From assembly GCA_003519375.1 (NCBI GenBank), contig DOWV01000102.1:1-27677 (forward strand): a DNA stretch of 27,677 nt, given 5' to 3'. The DNA comes from Bacteroidota bacterium. GTDB taxonomy: Bacteria > Bacteroidota > Ignavibacteria > UBA10030. Positions 1 through 8,351 of this stretch are shown piece by piece (position 1 is the first letter of the stretch; each line of letters starts with the position of its first letter). The notes under the pieces are model-generated. The model searched no databases. It was given only the letters and a program-made list of their open reading frames with translations, and had not been told where the DNA came from. A program made the translations under genes and the position numbers.

Positions 1-1061
1 GCCTGGTTTTCCGTCCAGTCAAAGCCGCCTGCATCAGTGCCGAATGCTATCTTAACCCCGGCTTTGTGAGCTTTGTTGAAGGTCACCGGCAGCGCCTCGC
101 TGAAAACCTTATTGATTGGACTCCCCGCAGCCGCTCGTCCCTCCGCAACCCAGACATTCACGTAGATCGTCGGACACCAGTAGATTCCTTTCTCCACCAT
201 CAGCTTGATGCATTCGTCGTCGATCCCGAATCCATGCTCCACTGAGGCTGCACCCGCTTTGATGGCAGGGATGATGCCGTCGGGTGTCACCGCATGCGCG
301 GACATTTTTTTCCGGTGCATTGCAGTCTCGTTGCCAAGCGCATTGATTTCATCCGGTGTGAAATTCTGCAAACTCCGGAACGACCCGTCAGGCAGCTGGT
401 AATAGCTTCGATCGGCATAGATCTTGACCCAGTCGGCGCCATAGGATATCTCTTCACGGACCGCCCTTCGTGCCTCGTCTGCCCCCGTGATCTCGATGAG
501 TCCCTTCGGCACCCTCCATTCCCACGCGTATTCTCTGTTAGAGAGCAGATAGTGACCCGTTGAGTTGATGGCGCGCCCTGCAACAAAGAGCCGCGGGCCG
601 TCAATGACTCCGTTGTTGATCGCCTTCTTCAAATCGACATCGGCGTACATGCTTCCCTCGGTGCCCAGATCACGTAGGGTGGTGAATCCGTTGAGAAGCG
701 CCGTCTTGCATGCGAGCGAGCCACGAAGCGCCCTGTACGGAATGGATTCCTTGAGAATCTGAACTGCATAATCCTCGGTGGTAATATCCCCCTGGAGGAG
801 GATGTGTGTGTGCGCGTCGATGAGCCCGGGGAGGACCGTCGCGGCAGAAAGATCGATAACGGATGCACCATTGGGGATCCTGACATTTTTTCCGACTTCC
901 TTGATCTTGTTTCCCTCGATAAGAACGGTGACGTTTTCCACCGGAGTGTCGGATTTCCCGTCGATGAGCTTGCCGCATTTGACCGCGGTGATCTTCGTTT
1001 GGGCGACACCAGCCACACCGGTGAGCAACAGCAGAGAGAGCAATATACTGAGCGACTTCAT
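1..1061 (-). CDS. Exported amidohydrolase (imidazolonepropionase/prolidase-like), C-terminus cut by window edge
   Basis: This is a metal-dependent hydrolase of the amidohydrolase superfamily. 353 codons are visible and the frame runs off the left edge. It starts at ATG 1061, with an AGGAGG Shine-Dalgarno six or so bases upstream. Residues 1-20 are a typical signal peptide (MKSLSILLSLLLLTGVAGVA, cleaved before Gln21), so the enzyme probably acts in the periplasm or as a lipid-free exported protein. Metal and catalytic positions of the family are all visible: DAHTH (His84, His86), the bridging lysine in DWVKIYAD (Lys213), MSAHA (His256), VEHGFG (His276) and FGTDAGG (Asp343). This set matches the Xaa-Pro dipeptidase/imidazolonepropionase-like subgroup that is common in soil and marine bacteria. 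The substrate cannot be told from sequence. An M28 carboxypeptidase lies 73 nt upstream on the same strand, so a joint role in peptide or dipeptide breakdown is plausible (inference). Confidence 0.9.
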   Translation of the reverse strand, partial: MKSLSILLSLLLLTGVAGVAQTKITAVKCGKLIDGKSDTPVENVTVLIEGNKIKEVGKNVRIPNGASVIDLSAATVLPGLIDAHTHILLQGDITTEDYAVQILKESIPYRALRGSLACKTALLNGFTTLRDLGTEGSMYADVDLKKAINNGVIDGPRLFVAGRAINSTGHYLLSNREYAWEWRVPKGLIEITGADEARRAVREEISYGADWVKIYADRSYYQLPDGSFRSLQNFTPDEINALGNETAMHRKKMSAHAVTPDGIIPAIKAGAASVEHGFGIDDECIKLMVEKGIYWCPTIYVNVWVAEGRAAAGSPINKVFSEALPVTFNKAHKAGVKIAFGTDAGGFDWTENQ

Positions 1062-1134
1062 ATGATCCTCCTGTGACAGGTACTACGCATATGATGAGAA
1101 CTATTAAGCATCCAAGATCAGGGACGGTGTCATC

Positions 1135-3354
1135 CTATCGTGCCGTCTTTTCCAGATCTGCAGCGATCGAGGCGATCATTGCTGCATGAGCTGTCAGCGC
1201 CGCAGCGACACGGGCAATTTCTCCTTCAGCCTCTTTCCATCGTTCCTGTTCGATCGCTTCCCGGACACCGGGAATGGTCTTGACTCCGTATCCCGTATAG
1301 AATCCCGGCGCATAGATGAGATTCCTGAACCAAGGACGATCGCGAAGCCCGTCCGGATTGATCAGCAGCCGCTCCGATTGTATGAGTTTCTGATTGATCT
1401 GTCGGAGAGATTCTGTCGGAATGGAACGGGATGGTGACACTTTCTTCAACGCGCCGGCATACTGTTTCGCACTCCCGGCAAGCTCGTCGACCGCATTGTC
1501 CAGGGGAGCGAAGTTCAAATGAGGAGGAATCTCTTTCGCCTTCGGAGGAACGTGTGGCTCTTTCGGATCATCGGTGGCAGAAAAGAGGCCCTCGGCGATT
1601 TGAAGATTGCGCTCTTTGAACTGCTCCTGCATGCCGCTGAGGAGGCGCTTGAGTTCATCGACGTACAGCCGGACCGTTTCAGCGAAATTCGTGAATTGGA
1701 AGGGGAGGATGTTTGCGTCGTCTATCCGGAGGACCGCCGTGCCGGCGGTTTGAGCAAGCGTCCTGCCGTAGGTAAAATCGGTATCGGCGAAATGCGTGTA
1801 CCAATAGACATCGTCGTAGATGGAATGGTAGATGCCGCCGCCGTCTTCACCGCCGTACCCCATGTCGAGCGACGCAATACCGAGGTGATCGACAAACACC
1901 GTGTAATCGGAACCCGAGCCCAGGGCGCCGATCCTGAGGTCCTCCCGATTTCGCGCTTCCTGGCGGCTCTCTATCGACCGCGCTCCGGCAATGCGTCGAA
2001 GCTGGCTGCGTTTCCAGGCCGAGAGCTTCGTTTCAGGATCTTCGATGTCACGGGCAACTGCATTGATGAAATTCTCCAGAGAATGAGAACCCGAGATGCC
2101 CAGGAATCCTCTCCCGTTTGAGTCCGAGTTGATATAGAGAACGGCCTTCTGTTTCAACTCGTCAGCGTGAGCTTCAGCCCACTCCGTTGACCCAAGCAAT
2201 CCTTCCTCTTCGCCATCCCAGAGACAATAGACGATGGTCCGTTTTGGTTTCCATCCTTTTTTCAGCAACTCGGAATACGCTCTCAGCTCTTCCATCTCTG
2301 CAGCGGCTCCCGAGACAGGATCCTGCGCGCCGTTTACCCACGCATCATGATGATTGCCCCGGATGATCCACTCGTCAGGAAACACAGATCCGGGAATCGT
2401 CACGATGACATTGTTGACCGGCTTGATGTCCCAATTCGACTTGATGATCATGCGAACTTTCGCAGGACCGGGCCCGATTTTGTAAGTGATCGGCAGAGCA
2501 CCGCGCCAACCTTCCGGAGCCACAGTACCTGTAAGGGACGAAAGAAGGGGCTGAGCGTCTGCGTAGGAAAGCGGCAGTACGGGAATCTGGGTGATCGTTT
2601 TGGCTTCCTTCACGTCAAGCCGCTTCGCTCCCTGTGTCGCGCCCACTCCCGGTGTCAGAGGATCACCAGGATAGAGGGGCATGTCCATCACGCTGCCGCG
2701 CTGAACGCCGTCTTTAGGCCTCCAGGGTCCTTCCGGAAAAACATCACCGTTGTAGTAACCGTCCTCTTTTGGATCTGAGTAAATAAGGCAGCCCACCGCG
2801 CCTTTTTCTGCGGCGAGCTTCGGCTTGATGCCGCGCCACGACGCTCCATAGCGTGCAATCACGATACATCCTTTGACGGAGATCCCGAATCGCTCGAGCT
2901 GCTCATAATCCTCCGGGATTCCGTAGTTTACATAGACGAGCGGAGCCGTTACATCTCCGTCGATAGAGTAGGCATGATACGTCGGCAGTTGTTCAGTGCG
3001 CTGGCCGGAAGTGGGATCGACACTGAACGCGGCTTCCTGCATGAGGGCTCTATACTTCTTCGGTCCGATAAGCTCGACCGATCGTCCTTTCGGGGTGGGA
3101 AAGAGGACGTGGAAGGTCTCGATGTGCGAATCAAGGCCCCACTGTTTGAACGTCGAAACGAGCCACTCGGTATTTTCTTTTCCGTAGGCTGAACCGACGT
3201 GGTGGGGCCGCGCGGCGAGCCGTCGCACGTACGTGCCGATACGGTCAGATGCCGGGATTTCGCGGAACAACGTCTCCCAGTTTGTTCTGGTATCCTGGGC
3301 GAATAGTGCAGTGCATGTGATTGTCAACGCGATAAAAGGGAGACGCAACATCAT
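1135..3354 (-). CDS. M28-family zinc metallopeptidase, glutamate carboxypeptidase II (PSMA)-like
   Basis: A 739-residue exported peptidase with the order signal peptide (about 1-20, ending CTALFAQ), PA domain (about 110-260), M28 catalytic domain (about 310-540) and a C-terminal TFR-like dimerisation region (about 590-735). The co-catalytic di-zinc site is complete by comparison with glutamate carboxypeptidase II: His335 (GNHHDAW), bridging Asp345 (GAQDPVSG), general base Glu382 and ligand Glu383 (WDGEEEGLLGSTEW), Asp411 (INSDSN) and His510 (YHSIYDD). It therefore should remove C-terminal residues, classically glutamate or aspartate, from peptides outside the cytoplasm. The start has two adjacent ATGs (3354 and 3351) behind a GGAGGAACGT ribosome site, and either could be used. 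It precedes the amidohydrolase gene in the same direction with a 73-nt gap, suggesting an operon. Length and domain order are normal for the family, and nothing looks broken. Confidence 0.93.
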   Translation of the reverse strand: MMLRLPFIALTITCTALFAQDTRTNWETLFREIPASDRIGTYVRRLAARPHHVGSAYGKENTEWLVSTFKQWGLDSHIETFHVLFPTPKGRSVELIGPKKYRALMQEAAFSVDPTSGQRTEQLPTYHAYSIDGDVTAPLVYVNYGIPEDYEQLERFGISVKGCIVIARYGASWRGIKPKLAAEKGAVGCLIYSDPKEDGYYNGDVFPEGPWRPKDGVQRGSVMDMPLYPGDPLTPGVGATQGAKRLDVKEAKTITQIPVLPLSYADAQPLLSSLTGTVAPEGWRGALPITYKIGPGPAKVRMIIKSNWDIKPVNNVIVTIPGSVFPDEWIIRGNHHDAWVNGAQDPVSGAAAEMEELRAYSELLKKGWKPKRTIVYCLWDGEEEGLLGSTEWAEAHADELKQKAVLYINSDSNGRGFLGISGSHSLENFINAVARDIEDPETKLSAWKRSQLRRIAGARSIESRQEARNREDLRIGALGSGSDYTVFVDHLGIASLDMGYGGEDGGGIYHSIYDDVYWYTHFADTDFTYGRTLAQTAGTAVLRIDDANILPFQFTNFAETVRLYVDELKRLLSGMQEQFKERNLQIAEGLFSATDDPKEPHVPPKAKEIPPHLNFAPLDNAVDELAGSAKQYAGALKKVSPSRSIPTESLRQINQKLIQSERLLINPDGLRDRPWFRNLIYAPGFYTGYGVKTIPGVREAIEQERWKEAEGEIARVAAALTAHAAMIASIAADLEKTAR

Positions 3355-3542
3355 ACGTTCCTCCGGGCGGGAAAAAGGGATGGATCCACGAAAGAAGAAT
3401 TGAATAGACAGAGAGGCACAAAGGGAATATGGAGATTCCCACCTAAATATACAAGAATGGAGTTTTTGCGGTGTGGAGAAGGACAGGCCTTTCCCTGGCC
3501 CCAGGTGAAGCTGGACTCGTTTTCGGTGAATTGAAAAACAAA

Positions 3543-3884
3543 CTACTCGATGATCATTTCGGGCGGTGAGTTACCCTCGACCGGACACCAACCACCCGCC
3601 ACGAAGACGAAGAGGCTGTACGGATAAATACCTGGCGCGCCATAAATAGTCACCGGAAATTCGCTCTGGTGAATGGGTGCGCCTCCGGACTGGGGCAAGA
3701 AGACGATAATATCCTCTGGCGTGAAATTACTCCCCCTCCAGCTGACTGACGACCCACTCTTGAAACGGGCTCTGTTTACTCTGTATCCGCCGTCGTGGGG
3801 AAGTTCGTGAATCGGAATCTCGCAGTTCTGCCCGGTTGCGATTCCCCTCGTCACTGGGTTTGACAATGTGATTGCTTTTTCCAT
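3543..3884 (-). CDS. Small conserved protein, possible cupredoxin-like fold, paralogue of its neighbour
   Basis: A protein of about 113 residues with no signal peptide and no membrane segment. I do not recognise a named family. It looks beta-rich, with alternating hydrophobic strands (SVSWRG, DIIVFLP, YPYSLFVFVAGGW) and an invariant-looking tail, SPPEMIIE, also found in the next gene upstream in transcription (3966-4295). The layout (a strand pair around a Trp, a 'YxYsvfv' strand, then a Pro-Glu tail) recalls short bacterial cupredoxin-like proteins. However, no His/Cys/Met copper-ligand set is evident, so copper binding is not supported. The start is ATG 3884, with GTG 3887 directly before it as an alternative. 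An AGGA lies 9 nt upstream of the ATG. A kinase gene lies further upstream on the same strand. Confidence 0.7.
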   Translation of the reverse strand: MEKAITLSNPVTRGIATGQNCEIPIHELPHDGGYRVNRARFKSGSSVSWRGSNFTPEDIIVFLPQSGGAPIHQSEFPVTIYGAPGIYPYSLFVFVAGGWCPVEGNSPPEMIIE

Positions 3885-3965
3885 CACCCTGGTTCCTTCA
3901 TGGTTTTTGTTTTGATTGTGCGGAGAGCAAGGTTGACTGTCCTCACCGCTGTTCCAGAGGTTCTT

Positions 3966-4295
3966 CTACTCGATAATCATCTCAGGCGGAGATTTTTCAC
4001 CAATGACCACATCTTTTTTGGCTTCATCAGTCAGGAGGATGCAATAGCGGAATCTCGCATCCTTCGTGATAACGCCGCCGTACGGCTGCTTCACCGTTGC
4101 CTGCGCTACACCCCCCCTGGAGTACACTTCATTGGGTCCCTCAAGAGGGTTGCGGTTGCCGGGGAACCAAACAATAAATTCCGAGTTAAATGCTGTTCCA
4201 TCCCACTCAATTGCCTCCCCCGGTTTGGCACTCAGGTCTTCCACCATCCATTTAGGTGTTTTGTTCGCATTCTTGAATTTCGCTTTCTTGGCCAT
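3966..4295 (-). CDS. Small conserved protein with SPPEMIIE tail, possible cupredoxin-like fold
   Basis: A 109-residue soluble protein beginning with a lysine-rich stretch (MAKKAKFKNANK). The start is ATG 4295, preceded by AAGGA at 7 nt. Its plan matches that of the downstream gene at 3543-3884: a strand containing EAIEWDG, a strand FIVWFPG, a later FRYCILL strand and the shared terminal SPPEMIIE. The two share little identity outside the tail, so the duplication is old or the tail is a family signature. The tail may be the last strand of a small beta sandwich (inference). No catalytic residues are evident. It lies between the kinase gene (65 nt upstream) and its paralogue (78 nt downstream), all on the minus strand, so co-transcription with the kinase is possible. 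Confidence 0.72.
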   Translation of the reverse strand: MAKKAKFKNANKTPKWMVEDLSAKPGEAIEWDGTAFNSEFIVWFPGNRNPLEGPNEVYSRGGVAQATVKQPYGGVITKDARFRYCILLTDEAKKDVVIGEKSPPEMIIE

Positions 4296-4360
4296 GGAGA
4301 TGTCCTTGCCTTGTGATTGATAGGGTTGATTATGGTGAGGGATCTTATTCCCTCTTCACT

Positions 4361-6931
4361 CTATTTTTTCCGTGTTTGCTCCTTCAAGAGTTTCTGATAT
4401 TCCGGATCTTCACGTAAGTGTTTCATCTCGGGACTGTACTTTATCTCCTGTGAAATCGGTCCTGACGCTGCCACCTTTGCCAGCCAGAAGATGGCTTGTT
4501 TACGATCGCCGAGAAGTTCAAACGTTGAAACGGCGCGGCTCATCACGCGTTTGTCGGTCGGCGCAATGGAGATTGCTTTGCGGAGAGCCGCTCTCGCGTC
4601 CGCTTTCCTGCCCAAGTCAGCATAGTAACCGGCGAGTTGCGAAAGCACCTGCGGATCCGAAGGATTGACTTCGAGGCGCTCGAGTGCATATTGAGCAGCC
4701 TTCTGGTACGACTCTTGGGCAAGTATCTTGCTCCCCAGTTCACGGTAGGCGGCACCAAGGCCGCCCCAAACCTGGTGATCTTTTTGATTCAATCGCCTTG
4801 CTTTCTGATATGCTTCAACTGCCTTTTCCGTCATGCCGTCGTAATAGTAGGCCGTGCCGAGATTGGAATAGACCGTGTAGCGGCTGGAATCCGCGTCCAA
4901 CGAGCGGTTGAAATGGTCGATGGCGCCGGTCCAATCATCAAGTCTGTAGAGCACCACGCCGAGTCCGATATGGATGAGCGGCTGATTGGGACTTCGCCGG
5001 GAGGCTTCATTCCAGACCTCTATTGCTTTGTAGTATTCTCCATTGTTGGCATATGCCCTGGCGAGGTAGTGATACGTCTGCCAATCGTAAGGACGCAGCC
5101 GAATGGCTTGTCGATATGCGGCTTCTGCTTCTTGCGGCTGCCGGCCGAGCCCGTACGCATCGCCAAGCTCCATGGAGGCCACGGCGTTCAAAGAGTCGGC
5201 AGCAAGAATTGCCTGGTATTCCAGAATGGCGAGGCTGTCTTTCCCGGTGCCGTGATAAAGGAGTCCGAGTGTGAACCGCACCTCTGCTGAAGTGCTGTCC
5301 AATGATTGAGCGCGCCGGCATGCCTTGAAAGCGCTATCGGCCCATTGGATGTCTTTGCTGTTGGAAAACTTCCGCCAGTACGCCTCCCCGAGTCCCGCAT
5401 ATGCCGACGTATAAAGCGAATCCAGCGCCACCGCTCGATGGAAAAGTTGGATCGCGTTGTTGAGCCTCGTGAGTTCTGTAAAGAAAAGGAGTTCACCCCG
5501 GCCTCGAGCGAAGTACGTATAGGCGTTTTCGTCCTGGGATATTCCCGCGGTAAGGGAGAAGACTTGAGCCGACGTAAGTCTGCCACCAAGCATTTCCATG
5601 ATCGCCGTGACGAGCTTAGGCTCCAGCTCCCGTAGTGAAGCAACGGCGACACTCACCTCCCTGGAATCGATACTTGCAAGATCATCCGTCTCAACCACGG
5701 TGACGGTGGCGCGGATCTCACCGGAGATCCATTGAATGGTACCCTCGATCCCCAGTGTGATGCTGGAACCTTCTCGCGCCCGACGCACGCCCCCCGGTCC
5801 GTATTTGCGCATCTCGCCGGCGGGACACACCTGCGAGTTGCCAAGTGTGCCGCGCAAGCGAACGAGTCCGCTCACCACTCTCTCGTAGATGCCATCGCAG
5901 ATGATCATCTTGGTTGAATCGCCGCCGATGAGATTGAATGGAAGAACACCGATGTAGTGCGTCCCCGTCACTCGTGAGGCTCCGAGCCAGTGTTGGAGTA
6001 CTCCGGTGGCCAGGAGAAGAACCAGGGCAACGATACACGCTCCCCCTGCGATGATGGGAACATAGGGCTTCGATCGGAGCATTCTCCGCATCTGCATGAT
6101 GGGCCGGGGCGTCGGCTTTTCACCCAGAAAGTGTTTGAGGTCATCACGAACATCGGAGGCATACTGGTAGCGTTTGGCCGGATCTTTCTCGAGCAGTTTC
6201 AGAATAATGCGTTCGAGTTCGGGAGGAATCTCAGGACGAATCGTGGAAGGCCGAGCGGGTTCTGCGTTCACGATGGAATAGAAAAGAGCAGCTTCGTGCT
6301 CTCCCGCAAAGGGACGTCGCCCTGCAACCGCCTCATAAAATACGACACCGAGGGAAAACAGATCGCTGCGCGCATCTGCTTCGCTCCCGAGAATTTGCTC
6401 GGGGGCCATGTAGGCGGCCGTGCCGCCGGTGATCAGGGTTCTGCTTTCACGGGTTTGCGCAGAAAGTTTGGCAAGACCGAAATCGACAATCTTGATTTCG
6501 CTCTTGGACGTAATGATAATGTTTCCGGGTTTGATGTCGCGATGGACGATCCCTGATTCGTGGGCGCGCTGAAGTCCGCTCGCGAGCTGGAGTATCAACT
6601 GGATCGCCTCATCAATGGCAAAAGGCCCCTTCGTAAGTCTTGATTTGAGGGTCTGGCCGTCGTAGTACGCCATGCAGATGAACGAATGGCCGTCGGCGGT
6701 TTCATCGACATCATGTACGACGGCGATATTCGGATGGTCAAGTGCCGATGCTGCCCGCGCTTCCTGGATGAACCGCTTCTTTGCATCCTGGTCTCGGGTC
6801 ATTTCAAGGGTGAGGAACTTCAATGCAACGGGGCGGAGGAGCTTGGTGTCCTGGGCTTTGTAAACAACACCCATGCCGCCTTCGCCAAGCTTCTCGAGAA
6901 TTTTGTAGTGGGAGATTGTCTGACCGATCAC
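4361..6931 (-). CDS. Membrane-anchored Ser/Thr protein kinase with TPR tail
   Basis: A PknB-type (Hanks) kinase of 856 residues. The kinase domain (about 9-270) is intact: Gly-loop GEGGMG (16-21), Lys38 in VALKFL, catalytic HRDIKPGN (Asp132, Asn137), DFG (150-152) and APE (176-178), with a Thr/Ser-rich activation loop. A single membrane helix (about 291-312) leads to an extracytoplasmic half. That half starts with a 'IGVLPFNLIGG' domain resembling the TolB/FlgO-like module of TPR signalling proteins, followed by roughly eight to ten TPR units (about 480-850). The start is chosen at GTG 6931 with GAGAGG 9 nt upstream, giving the usual 'MIGQTISHYKILEKLGEGGMG' N-terminus. An in-frame TTG at 6991 would add 20 residues unlike any kinase. 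It is expected to sense a protein or peptide partner through the TPRs and phosphorylate cytoplasmic targets, which are unknown. Confidence 0.92.
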   Translation of the reverse strand: MIGQTISHYKILEKLGEGGMGVVYKAQDTKLLRPVALKFLTLEMTRDQDAKKRFIQEARAASALDHPNIAVVHDVDETADGHSFICMAYYDGQTLKSRLTKGPFAIDEAIQLILQLASGLQRAHESGIVHRDIKPGNIIITSKSEIKIVDFGLAKLSAQTRESRTLITGGTAAYMAPEQILGSEADARSDLFSLGVVFYEAVAGRRPFAGEHEAALFYSIVNAEPARPSTIRPEIPPELERIILKLLEKDPAKRYQYASDVRDDLKHFLGEKPTPRPIMQMRRMLRSKPYVPIIAGGACIVALVLLLATGVLQHWLGASRVTGTHYIGVLPFNLIGGDSTKMIICDGIYERVVSGLVRLRGTLGNSQVCPAGEMRKYGPGGVRRAREGSSITLGIEGTIQWISGEIRATVTVVETDDLASIDSREVSVAVASLRELEPKLVTAIMEMLGGRLTSAQVFSLTAGISQDENAYTYFARGRGELLFFTELTRLNNAIQLFHRAVALDSLYTSAYAGLGEAYWRKFSNSKDIQWADSAFKACRRAQSLDSTSAEVRFTLGLLYHGTGKDSLAILEYQAILAADSLNAVASMELGDAYGLGRQPQEAEAAYRQAIRLRPYDWQTYHYLARAYANNGEYYKAIEVWNEASRRSPNQPLIHIGLGVVLYRLDDWTGAIDHFNRSLDADSSRYTVYSNLGTAYYYDGMTEKAVEAYQKARRLNQKDHQVWGGLGAAYRELGSKILAQESYQKAAQYALERLEVNPSDPQVLSQLAGYYADLGRKADARAALRKAISIAPTDKRVMSRAVSTFELLGDRKQAIFWLAKVAASGPISQEIKYSPEMKHLREDPEYQKLLKEQTRKK

Positions 6932-7286
6932 AGTATCGTGCCTCTCGTTGTGGGGGGGGACTTGGCAGCACGAACTTAGGACCGCGAACAACGGGTATCT
7001 CGAGGACCCCGCCGGGGAGTGGGGTGGGGACCAAAACTAACTACGAATATAGTAAAAGCCCAATAAACTTTCTCATCAATAAGACCGCTCACCGATGGAG
7101 GATGAAAAGGGCTTTGTTTTTGGCCTTCGCGGAGGCCTCAGGGGTGAAGTCGACCCGGGTTTGGGAACAAACTCAGCCTGCCTGTGGTTGAATCAACATC
7201 TAACCAGTCAGCGCCCGGCGCTGTTCGGAGCGGTCCAAACAGAACCGGAGTCGCCGGATGTTTTCTCAACTACCACAGGAGGGCCG
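6932..7286. other. Intergenic region between divergent kinase and cytochrome c genes
   Basis: 355 bases without a convincing gene. It must hold the promoters for both neighbours. An AT-rich patch at about 7040-7085 contains TATATT on the minus strand (7046-7051), a possible -10 box for the kinase gene, but no good -35 or -33 partner is seen. An inverted repeat, GGCCT/AGGCC (7122-7126 and 7133-7137, 6-nt loop), lies in the middle. It lacks a downstream T tract on either strand, so it is not a terminator, and an operator role cannot be shown. The open frame that continues upstream of the cytochrome gene here has no ribosome site and no recognisable protein, so I treat it as non-coding. Confidence 0.5.
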
Positions 7287-8267
7287 ATGAAAAAAATCCT
7301 TAGGATTGTTGCATGGGGAGCAGGAGTTGTCGTTGCGCTGACCGTTCTTGGCGTGGGATTTCTCTACGTGCGGTATCCGAGCGTTGATCCCGTTCGCGAT
7401 CTTTCTGTCTCTGCCACTCCAGAGCGTCTTGCGCGCGGTGCGTATCTCGCAAACCATGTTGCAGTCTGTGTCGATTGCCATTCCACGCGAAATTGGGAAT
7501 ACTTCGCCGGACCGATCGTTCCCGGTACGGAAGGAAAGGGCGGAGAAGTCTTCGACGAGTCCTTCGGTTTTCCCGGGGCGATCCATGCTCACAACATTAC
7601 GCCGGCGGCTCTGGGCTCGGCGACCGATGGAATACTCTACCGTGCCATTACATCCGGAGTCGATAAAGACGGCAACGCTTTGTTCCCGCTCATGCCCTAC
7701 ACCAGATACAACTCCATGAGCGAAGAGGATGTTCTGTCTGTCATCGCCTACGTGAGGACATTGAAACCGATCGAGAACACGCCTCCTGCGACAAAACTTG
7801 ATTTTCCGCTAAACCTGATTGTGCGCACGATTCCGATGAAGCGTACTCCTCAACCGGAGCCCGATACTTCGAACATCTATGAGTACGGAAAGTACCTCAC
7901 CAATGCAGCCTCCTGCACTGAGTGCCACACGAAACAAGTGAAGGGTGAGCCAATCGCCGGGATGGAATTCGCAGGAGGATTCGAATTTCCATTTCCCGAT
8001 AAATCAGTCGTACGATCTGCAAACATCACCCCCGACGAAGAAACGGGCATCGGCTCGTGGTCAGAAACCAATTTCGTCGAGAAGTTCAAATACTTCGACG
8101 CACCGGAAGCAAAGACCTTGAAAGCTGCAGATATCGGATACCAATCAATGATGCCCTGGTTGATGTATGCAGGAATGACCGAACGGGATCTTTCGGCCAT
8201 CTACAAATTCCTCCGGACCGTCAAACCGGTGAAAAATCATGTTGAGAAATATACTCCCGCGAAGTAG
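7287..8267 (+). CDS. Membrane-anchored diheme c-type cytochrome
   Basis: A 326-residue protein with one N-terminal hydrophobic helix (about 5-28, preceded by MKKILR) that acts as an uncleaved anchor or signal. The rest is exported to the periplasm. Two heme c attachment motifs are present, CVDCH (61-65) and CTECH (210-214), each in its own cytochrome c fold. Possible distal methionines are Met136 (PLMPYT) and one in MMPWLMYAGM near residue 295. The architecture resembles the cytochrome subunits of membrane dehydrogenases (alcohol or gluconate type), but those usually carry three hemes and sit beside a dehydrogenase. Here there are two hemes and no such partner, so the redox partner is unknown. 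The start is ATG 7287 behind AGGAGGGCCG. The gene is flanked by the divergent kinase and the trp operon promoter, and appears to be a single-gene unit. Confidence 0.88.
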   Translation: MKKILRIVAWGAGVVVALTVLGVGFLYVRYPSVDPVRDLSVSATPERLARGAYLANHVAVCVDCHSTRNWEYFAGPIVPGTEGKGGEVFDESFGFPGAIHAHNITPAALGSATDGILYRAITSGVDKDGNALFPLMPYTRYNSMSEEDVLSVIAYVRTLKPIENTPPATKLDFPLNLIVRTIPMKRTPQPEPDTSNIYEYGKYLTNAASCTECHTKQVKGEPIAGMEFAGGFEFPFPDKSVVRSANITPDEETGIGSWSETNFVEKFKYFDAPEAKTLKAADIGYQSMMPWLMYAGMTERDLSAIYKFLRTVKPVKNHVEKYTPAK

Positions 8268-8313
8268 CTGTGCGACCTTGACTTGCAGGTTCTTTGAAAA
8301 GGAAAAAAGCTGC

Positions 8314-8342
8314 TTGACATGAAACCGGACAACTGTTATCTT
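8314..8342 (+). promoter_or_regulatory. Promoter of the trp operon
   Basis: A perfect -35 box TTGACA (8314-8319) is followed by a 17-nt spacer and TATCTT (8337-8342), an ordinary sigma70-type -10 box. The same bases also partly fit the Bacteroidota pattern (TTG, then about 20 nt, then TAnnTT). Transcription should start near 8349-8352. That lies at or within three bases of the leader-peptide ATG, so the transcript would be almost leaderless. It lies downstream of the cytochrome stop codon, showing that the trp genes have their own promoter. No clear TrpR-like palindrome overlaps it. Confidence 0.72.
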
Positions 8343-8351
8343 GTCTCAGAA

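Noticed and set aside
6932..6991. N-terminal extension of the kinase to a TTG at 6991
   Set aside because: The extra 20 residues (Cys/Pro/His rich) do not resemble a kinase N-terminus, while GTG 6931 has a GAGAGG site and gives the normal MIGQTISHYK start.
7122..7137. GGCCT/AGGCC hairpin as a terminator
   Set aside because: T-rich sequence lies only on the 5' side for the plus strand and there is no T run after it on the minus strand. No gene ends nearby.
7095..7286. Upstream in-frame extension of the cytochrome c gene
   Set aside because: ATG 7287 has a strong AGGAGG site and starts directly at the membrane anchor. The extension lacks a ribosome site and would bury the signal sequence 64 residues inside the protein.
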